From assembly GCF_021462225.1 (NCBI RefSeq), contig NC_061811.1:4361163-4425162 (forward strand): 64,000 bases of DNA, given 5' to 3'. Both the position numbers and the translations under genes were made by a program. Numbering within the stretch: position 1 is the first letter of the stretch; every line of letters starts with the position of its first letter. Of the stretch, positions 56,953 through 64,000 are shown piece after piece. This DNA comes from Girardinichthys multiradiatus. Its lineage: Eukaryota; Chordata; Actinopteri; Cyprinodontiformes; Goodeidae. Below the pieces are notes generated by a model. It was not told the DNA's origin, ran no database searches, and saw only the letters and a list, made by a program, of their open reading frames with translations.

Positions 56953-58440
56953 ATGGATGAGATATATGACTTCTTAAAATCACGGGATGTTTCAGAGGAA
57001 GTCATACAACGACTGGAAAAGGATAAGGTAGCTAGATTGTTAAGGAAATCAGTACCATTTAGCAGTTATCATACAACACTGTTATATAGACATAGTGAAG
57101 ACAGATACGTTTTATCATGTGGCCGTTTTTACTGTTTTTTTTCTTCCATTTTTAAAGGTTAAATAACTGTTTTAACAATTTTCTTTCTCTAGATTGACTC
57201 CAGTGTCCTTCTGCTCATGACAGATAAGCAGCTTAAGGAGTATCTCCCATCGTATGGTGATCGACTTGCACTTCTTGGATATTGCAGACGGAGGGAAAAT
57301 GATCCTGCTGGCCGGAAATCAAAACTTTTTGACCGATTGAGAGCCAAGATTTCAAAAAACAAAGGCAACGATCAGAAACACGTGTCAGAAAATGTTAGCA
57401 TCAGAATGCTCAAAAAAGTATCCGAAAAGTTGAGATAGGATGGCTGAATTCTCAAGATTGGAAGTTTTTTTAAGTTAGGACAAAGAAAGGTGGTGGAACA
57501 AGAAAGATTGATGTCAAAGGACTGTAGAAAAAATGAGTTAATTGAAAAGGCAATGGGTTTGTTTTTTCTGTCTCAAAGAAATTCACAGGGAATAATTACA
57601 GATTTTGAGGTTGACATGACAGAATTTCAGAAACATTCACTTGATCAACATATTACCGTTGGAGAACTTTATGAACAGACAAAACTACCTGTTTTGCAAT
57701 TTTACCTAACAACCAAAAAGAAGGACACTGGCAGTGACTCAGAACCAGACAACCCCAGTGGAAATGACCAAGGAGCTTTAAGTTTTTCTACTCACTCTCA
57801 GGTTTGCACACCACTGAGTCAATCCAAAGCACCAGACATTGTTGATGTCATATATGTTGGAACCAGCAGTGACCTGACTAACAGCGGCATTGATAACGTT
57901 CACCTAGTTTACTATACTGATGACATGGGTGATTTGTCCAATGTCCAAGAACTAGATGCAGCAATCAATGTTGACATTTTAAAAGACAGTGGCACTGTTA
58001 CCTTTTTCACAGGACACATTCTAACACAGATAGTCTCAGTCTTGATGACACCCTTCCGCTGTCTTCACAGTCATCTAGTCCAGTGCTTTCTTCTTTACAC
58101 TTTGATTCTTTGGACGAGCCCGTTGTTCAGAGCGAAGGGATTAAAAACATCCTTGTACTTCACCGTGGCCTAATTCTGAAAAAACTAATTTCACATTTTT
58201 GTGATCTAAGTGTCACTCAGGAGGACATATGTATTCAAGTGGTGCTTCCTGATGGAAGGCGAGAAAAGGTTGTTGATGATGCTGAATACCTTGAAGTTCA
58301 CTCAACTTCAAGGTATTCAGAGACGGCCAGTTGCCCACACATGCGGTTGATACCTAGAGTTACCAGTTAATTATGATAACTTTTCAGAGTTTCGACACGA
58401 AATAAACAAGGTCCTGGAAAGTAGTGTATGGGTGATGGAC
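56953..58440 (+). pseudogene. SAM-domain / G2E3-like gene remnant
   Basis: The start ATG 56953 opens MDEIYDFLKSRDVSEEVIQR and 25 codons end at 57027 in AAG/GTAGCT. A 165-bp intron (57028-57192, ending TTTCTCTAG) leads in phase to IDSSVLLLMTDKQLKEYLPS and RLALLGYCRR, together a SAM-like fold (protein-protein interaction). A basic linker follows. Stops at 57436-57447 and a frameshift precede KDCRKNELIEKAMGLFF, ITDFEVDMTEFQKHSLDQ and TVGELYEQTKLPVLQFYL. After another shift near 58020 comes ILVLHRGLILKKLISHFCD with VVLPDGRREKV, which resembles the segment before the HECT domain in fish G2/M-phase-specific E3 ligase-like proteins. A last shifted stretch (YDNFSEFRHEINKVLES) ends near 58440. No HECT catalytic domain is visible. 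The family assignment is from memory of motifs. Confidence 0.55.
58283..58319. repeat. Perfect 16-nt palindrome in the G2E3-like remnant
   Basis: TGAATACCTTGAAGTT (58283-58298) is exactly mirrored by AACTTCAAGGTATTCA (58304-58319) around CACTC. Protein similarity to the family is lost from this point on, so the mirror copy probably arose by template switching at a break. Confidence 0.9.
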
Positions 58441-58721
58441 TTCAGCTGAAGAACATGTGAGTTTAAGGATATTTTTGGCACTAAACTTTCAAAGTTTAGC
58501 ATTATCTTAAAAACTGTTTTTTAGCTCATCTTACTTCCACAGTGTTTCTATTTTGCATTGTATTGTTCTCTGGAGTATTTTTAAGACCTGCAATGTCACA
58601 GTAGGAACTCTCCTACTGGTGTTTATGTTTTTTTCTGTTAAAGTAATCCAAAGTTAAAGTTTAAAACACAAATTTGAGTTGGCAGTAAAATGTATTTTCT
58701 CAATATTTTGGGTTTAATAAA

Positions 58722-61062
58722 TGTTGGGACCCACAGCCATGGATTTCAACATTAAACTCCGGTACATACTTTTCTGGAACTTTCAAAATAAATTGCAAAA
58801 AACAGACTTTCAGCACAAATTCAGAAAGGGAGAGGGGGGGGTAACAGAGGACTTCCCATGATGCCACTGCCCGCATAAAACCCCCACCTTCCCACAAGTC
58901 TTTCTCTTCCACACCGGTGTTCATCGGGATAGGAGGGGGACAAAGCGCGCTAATGTCTTTTGCTGGCAAAAAGACATAAACTCTTCAAACTGGATCCAAG
59001 AGTGTCATAAGATCATGTGATCATATGCACAAGTTAAGAATGAGTGAAGCACTGTTTGTGTACCTGGTGATTTCATTCATAAAGAGGGAAAATTAAGGTA
59101 TAAGCATTGCTGACTTTCTCTCTGAGCCCTGCAGAAGCAAACGGTGTTCGAGAGAAACCCCTGCAAAGATGCGGTCTCCCAGTCTGGAAGGAAGACAGCA
59201 GAGACCCCATCATCGTGTTAACCTGTGTGGTCAGCGGACAGGACGGGACGCCCAGCTACAGCTCCGGAGCTAACCCTTTTGTTCACAGAGCGAACGCACC
59301 TTCAACCCCCCCACCCCGCGAAGCTACCGAGCAAACCGCTTGTTGACTGTGGACGTTTCTTCAAACTTCGCCCCTTGGACAACATTTCCTCACCATGGTC
59401 AGAGGTTAGGTTTGGGCAGATTAACAGTTAGGATGAAATGATCTGAATGTTTTCATTCTATGAAGTTTGGTTTTGTTTGTGTGAAACTTGGCTATCTTAG
59501 TGCTAGCAGGCTATCTGCGGCACACGTGCCCTGTTTGTGTTCTGTGTTTGTGTGTTTTTAAGTTAAGTCAAACTTTACTTGAAGGGGGATTTTAAACACA
59601 GAAGATTGCTCAAAACGCGCCGTCTGTGCTTATGCATTTTAACCCTTTTAGTAATGGTATTTTAAAGGTATGTGTTGATTCTGGTGCTAAGCTATTAGCT
59701 TCTTTTGTTAGCTCAACTGCTAACCGGTAAGAACATGTGCTTGCTACTAAAGAGTATTTAACAGAAAGGTTGTTAGTTTTCAAGATAGTGAATAATAGTC
59801 CCTAAACATCATTTACTACATTTGATAACTAAGTAAACACCATTAAGCCCAATTTCTTCAGAAAGATTTGGCTCTTTTCCAAAATACTCCCTTAATAATA
59901 TTTCTTCCAATATTATTTTAATAAATAAAGGCAGTTAATTAGACACCGTTGAGAAATGGTCATCCAGAAGGTTGGTTTTATTCAGCAGATCATTATTTAA
60001 AACATTATTTTATTAAAATAATATTTTATCTGATCTTGCATTGTGAATGGTCGTCTAAACGTTTGCTGATTATTGCCTAAGTTAGTTCCAAGACTAACTT
60101 AACTTCACTTCCAGATTCTTCAAGATAATCCTTGGTTCTCAAACATAAACATTGCATGGTAATCTTGCATCACTCTTTTGGTCATGATTTTCAATCATCT
60201 TTAATCAACTTGTTTATATTGTACATAGCCCATTAGTCTTCCTTATTCTTTAATTCTGCTTGGTAATTTAGTTGGATTGTTTTAGAATAGTAAAGAGTTT
60301 GTTGATTGAAATATGTTTGACTTGAGTTGACTTATTTTTGTTAATAAATTCTGGTATTTTAAGAAATTTGTCACAGTCTGTTGTTCAACCTGCCTGTTAC
60401 TAACGTTCTCTCACCCCTATGAGGCGCTGGAGCTGCAGACCGGAGTGTTGAGAGGTGTACGTCGTTGCTTCATCAGCTGGAGGACTATATGAGGGTGGTT
60501 CGCTGGCTTTTCTATGCCTGAGTGTTTTGCCTACCGTGGTAGTGTTTACCTGGTCACTATCTGCTGAATTCTGGAAGCTCCACTTGTTTTTCGAGCCTTG
60601 ATTAATTATCCGTCTATTTCCTTTGTCATAGGCTGTTCACGCCAAGCTGGGGTTTCCTTCTGAACCCACCTCCTGTCAAGACTGGAATCTGCTGCTGCCC
60701 TTGCGAGTCCTCCAGCTGGAAGCGCAACCTGTCCACCACTTTGTTACCTGGAACATCAGATCGCTCCAATCGTTTCCGTGAAGGCACTACCACAGACTTG
60801 AACCGGCTTCTCCCCCTGGTGGAACGATCGCCTTCCGGAAAGTGAGCATAGGTCTTTGCTTGAATATTCCAATCTGTTCCTCCGCTCACCTCTGTTCTTC
60901 TTTTGCAGTCTGTCTCCTGATCGCTCTGACCACCTCGTTCCTGAGTCGAAAAGAAATAAAAGAAAAACTTAATTTACTCTTCTCTGTCTGAGTGTCCTCT
61001 GCATGTGGGTCAAGTCGGCCTTAAAAACTATGACAAAATTGTGTGAATTCATTCCATGTGTG
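58722..61062. mobile_element. Second copy of the 1.7-kb LTR-like element
   Basis: From TGTTGGGACCCACAGCCATG onward this matches the insert at 42735-44471 nearly base for base, including CAACATTAAACTCCGGTACA, CTTGTTGACTGTGGACGTTT and GTGCTAAGCTATTAGCTTCT. It has an extra ~76 bp near 59761-59836. At 60369 it is interrupted by a 667-bp LTR, then resumes with GTGTGAATTCATTC and ends near 61062, about 190 bp short of the right end of the other copy. The right terminus and target duplication are therefore missing. Confidence 0.7.
60369..61035 (+). mobile_element. Solo LTR nested in the LTR-like copy
   Basis: AAATT at 60364-60368 is repeated at 61036-61040. The 667 bp between begins TGTCACAGTCTG and ends AAACTATGACA, giving TG...CA ends with a perfect five-base inverted terminus (TGTCA/TGACA). 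An AAATAAAAG signal lies near 60955 and CTGCATGTGGGTC near 61000, as in the LTR at 30582-31191. The surrounding element continues across the insertion. No internal retrotransposon genes are present. Confidence 0.87.
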
Positions 61063-61064
61063 TG

Positions 61065-64000
61065 CTTTAATTTGGAAGATAACATTGGTTTTTCACAGTG
61101 TGGAAATTTGAGTGTAAATAAGTAAAAAGAAAAGAAATTAAAACTTTCCTGAAGGAAGTTTCATTTGTCTTAAATATTGCGATCAGTCGGAAAAGAAGGT
61201 AAAAAGTGAAAAGGGACATTAGAGAATCAAAAAAAAAGTTGTTTTAGAAAGAAGTGTAGTGCATGTTATGAAAGGAAGTGACAGGCAGGGGGACAACTGA
61301 CTGACTGACTGATAATATTTCTTTGTGCAAAATCTGAACCTATACTAAACTTTTCTTCTGCCTCTCTCACACACAAATACACACATATATGGGATTTGAG
61401 TTCAACATCTGCGTTTTTGAGTTTGGATTTTAGAAACCTGCCCTTCTCCATGGCTACTCCGCCAGAGACGCTTCTCCAGCACAGCCTGAAAGAGAGAGAT
61501 CTGCCTTCCTGTCTGCCTGCTTGTTGCAAATCGCAGTGTGAGTTTCCACAAAAACGAAACTCAGAAGAAGTCTGGACCCACTGAGATGGACAACGATCCA
61601 TGCTGTTTGCAAGAGTCAGAAGAGTGAATGCACTGGATTTATATTGAAAGCACATCTTATGCGGGCAGAAAAGAAAGAGGCCAAAGTTTCTTGTTTCTCC
61701 CTCCTGAAAGAAGTTAAACTGGACAAAGAATGATTGAATGTCTCACCAACAGACCTGGGAAAGGCCTGGTTGTTTTTTGGACTGATAGAGAACTGTGTGC
61801 CATGACAGTCTGACTCTGGAGCGATTTAGAAACTGATGGGGGTAACGTACAAACACACACACATTTGCATAAATCTTTTCCTATTTTCTGCAACGAAGAA
61901 CGCTTATTAACCGCTGCTCATGTGATGCTTGCTTGACGTTGACAGATATAGCGGGTAAAATATTATTTTAGGGTTAGAAAAGTATCTTCAAAAGGGTGAT
62001 AAATTAGCTCATTTGATACTTTCCGGTTAATTCTTTCAGAGAAACAAGTTCTCTTTCATCGTGGAATATTCAGGTTAAATTATTCTAGTTATTAAAAGTT
62101 ATTAAAAAGCAGAGGAAGTTACATCTCCAAAACTCAGCAGTAACCATGTGTTACCATGTTATTCTCAGGACACATCTCATGAAGGAGCATTTTTAAAACC
62201 CAGCGCATGCGTAAAACCTGATGGGTTTCTCTTTCAGGTATTATTTTCTGTTGTCAGAGTTTGTATCCCATAAATCTAATGGGTAGAGATGTCATTAAAA
62301 CAGTCTTAGTTCTACTGCAGATGGTCTTCATACAGTCTCTGACACAGTATTTACAGTTTGGTGCAGTTTTTGTCCACAAGTGTTAACTGAGGCTTGTCGA
62401 AAGTACAAATTCATTGTTTTTCACAGCAGCTGCTGGGAAGAGGTTATATTAGTTTTTTCTTCCCTCTTCTGATTCATGCAGCGTGTTGATAAACACTGTA
62501 CCTTATATCAGGTCCTGACAAAAACTATGAAAGGCTTGGTTCTGCAGTTTCCTTTTTTCTCCCTTTGGAGAAGGAAAGGAAACCTAATCAGTTCTGTGTT
62601 GCATAGAAATATTAAAACACTTGTTTTCTAAGATATCACCAGCTAAAACTTTTGAGAGTAATTGGTTTTGTTAAACACATTTTCCTTGGTAAAACAAACC
62701 TTTAAAATGAGAATGAAAAATGGGGTTATTTAGAAAGAATCTGATTGGACAGTGGTACCACACAAAAATTAAACTAATCTCATGTTTCCTAAAAGACTCT
62801 GCATGAAAAGGCCTTCAGAACCGTGGAGTTACTTTCCACCACAGTACCAAGTTTTTTAAGCATGCTTTTTTTTAAATTTTAAAACAGATCTGGTTTTTGT
62901 TTGTCTGAAGCTTCTTATGAACTGGGTTAGAAGCAAATATGATCTGAGGTAAATTAGGAGCTGTGAACTAATAATTTTAAATCTGATTATTGTCCAAGCA
63001 GAAATAATATATTTAGCCAATCCTTCAATCTCTGCAGAAAGTTAACACCATTGTTCAATGCAGTAGTACTCAACCTGTGGTTCCTGGACTCCTGAAGCCC
63101 GTGAGCCATAGAATTTGGGTCCATAAAATTATAATACTTAATTAAAGGTAGACCGATTACCTATTAAAATTGATCTAAGCCAATGATGAGTTCCAGTCAT
63201 TTGGTGGCTTTGAAATGCAATAATACTCAACATTTCTACTCTGGGGAACACAGATTGGGGTTGAAGAGTTTAGTTTTGGAACCAAGGTTAGGATGTTTAT
63301 AACAGAATCAAGACAAGTAAAATCCTTCATTTTAGGAAAAGAAAATAAATAAAGGCTCTCAACACTAAAGAGGATGGTCGGCTCAAACTCCAGTCTCCTT
63401 GTTTGATTTCTTAGGGTTTAAAGATTAAAAGAATACATAGGAGTAGAAAAGTACACAAGGTGATTTCAGATTACTAAGAGATAAAATATTGGAACATTTA
63501 TCAGCATTTGGATTATTAAAGAGGGGTTCTAGTAATACGTTTTCCCCAACTCTCAAAATTTAAATAGCCCAAATTAAAGAAAATGAGGTTTGTTCTTTTT
63601 GAAACACTATGTGGGAAAAAGTCCAGTTTGGAGACAAGCTTCTTATCTTAATTTCTGATTAAGTCAAACACTGCAGTTTTGTTTAGTTTGGGAATAACAT
63701 GAAAATGTCAACGCCGACTTTTCTAATTTCCCCTCGGGGATCAATAAAGTATCTTTGAATTTGAATTTAATTGAATTAAAATACTTCTTTGCATTTAACC
63801 TGAAATTCTGCAATACAGCTGCGATCAAATTGAGCCGCACAAAAAGAGAATTATAACAATAACTCAGGATTGTAGTTATTATTATTACAGAGTTACAGTA
63901 CAAAGAATTAGCAAAAGGTTTCAGCATCAGTAAATTTGGATTCATTTAAGAGAAAACTGTTGCTGTGCTTTTAAATACTTTGAGATCATTTTGGGCTATG
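61065..64000. other. Unassigned sequence, possible 5' exon
   Basis: No coding gene is recognised. The segment ~61300-61841 is less AT-rich and repeat-free and ends in a good donor-like site (GATGGGG/GTAACG at 61842), which could be a 5' untranslated exon of a gene lying to the right. A GACTGACTGACTGACTGA run lies at 61298-61312. The remainder to 64000 is AT-rich without features except a short repeat tail at 63722-63778. Confidence 0.3.
63722..63778 (+). repeat. Retroposon-type 3' tail
   Basis: AATTTCCCCTCGGGGATCAA then TAAAGTATCTTTGAATTTGA is a very common 3' end of fish non-LTR elements (the block before a short tandem tail). Only the last ~55 bp is present, as in a severely 5'-truncated insertion. 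Confidence 0.5.

Noticed and set aside
58722..61062. Possible endogenous retrovirus with internal genes
   Set aside because: No gag, pol or env similarity was seen between or beside the LTR-like sequences; only LTR-type ends are supported.

Overview
The window looks like nuclear DNA from a teleost fish. It has the low-GC, microsatellite-rich texture of a vertebrate intron or intergenic region and is packed with element families typical of ray-finned fish: many Tc1-like DNA transposon families, an L2-clade LINE, RTE (Rex3-type) LINEs, DANA/Mermaid-type SINE pieces and solo LTRs. No intact host protein-coding gene could be recognised. Most long open frames belong to transposable elements, simple repeats or shadows. 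All family names come from recognising motifs by eye; no database search was possible.

Layout: 1-8350 is mostly unassigned single-copy sequence with one Tc1 relic (5505-5722) and one SINE (6976-7280). 8354-9257 is a foldback element with ~210-bp inverted arms and a perfect internal hairpin, followed by a second inverted repeat (9449-9663) and Tc1 relics at 9728 and 12450. The 12450 relic is split by a solo LTR (13403-13910). 17255-19612 is a cluster of Tc1 fragments around a ~419-bp ATCT microsatellite. 21111-25900 holds a nearly full-length L2 LINE on the minus strand whose main frame is broken by two nonsense codons and two insertions. 26722-28665 has a retroposon tail with an 11-bp target duplication, a 5'-truncated RTE LINE and an L2 reverse transcriptase fragment. 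29606-34497 has a Tc1 relic carrying a SINE, a solo LTR with perfect target duplications, and a Tc1 relic containing a 151-bp retroposed repeat and a younger 893-bp Tc1 deletion derivative. 35455-40608 has further Tc1 copies and a possible conserved non-coding element near 37200-37560. 40906-45262 is an RTE LINE on the minus strand split by a 1737-bp TG...CA insertion that looks like a solo LTR. 45263-46530 is an unexplained GC-rich block. 46755-48962 has Tc1, L2 and RTE fragments, the last with an 8-bp target duplication. 51971-55680 has two more Tc1 copies.

The most gene-like locus is 56953-58440 on the plus strand. A small SAM-like domain is split by a 165-bp GT-AG intron and is followed by blocks resembling the fish-expanded G2/M-phase-specific E3 ligase-like family. 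It carries frameshifts, lacks the expected HECT end, and contains a perfect 16-nt palindrome. A sister copy of the 1.7-kb LTR-like element, itself split by another solo LTR (60369-61035), starts about 280 bp downstream. The remainder (61065-64000) may include a 5' untranslated exon (to ~61841), but this is weak.

The nesting gives a relative history: old Tc1 relics were invaded by retroposons, LTR elements and younger Tc1 copies, and the RTE LINE at 40906-45262 was later split by the long LTR-like element.
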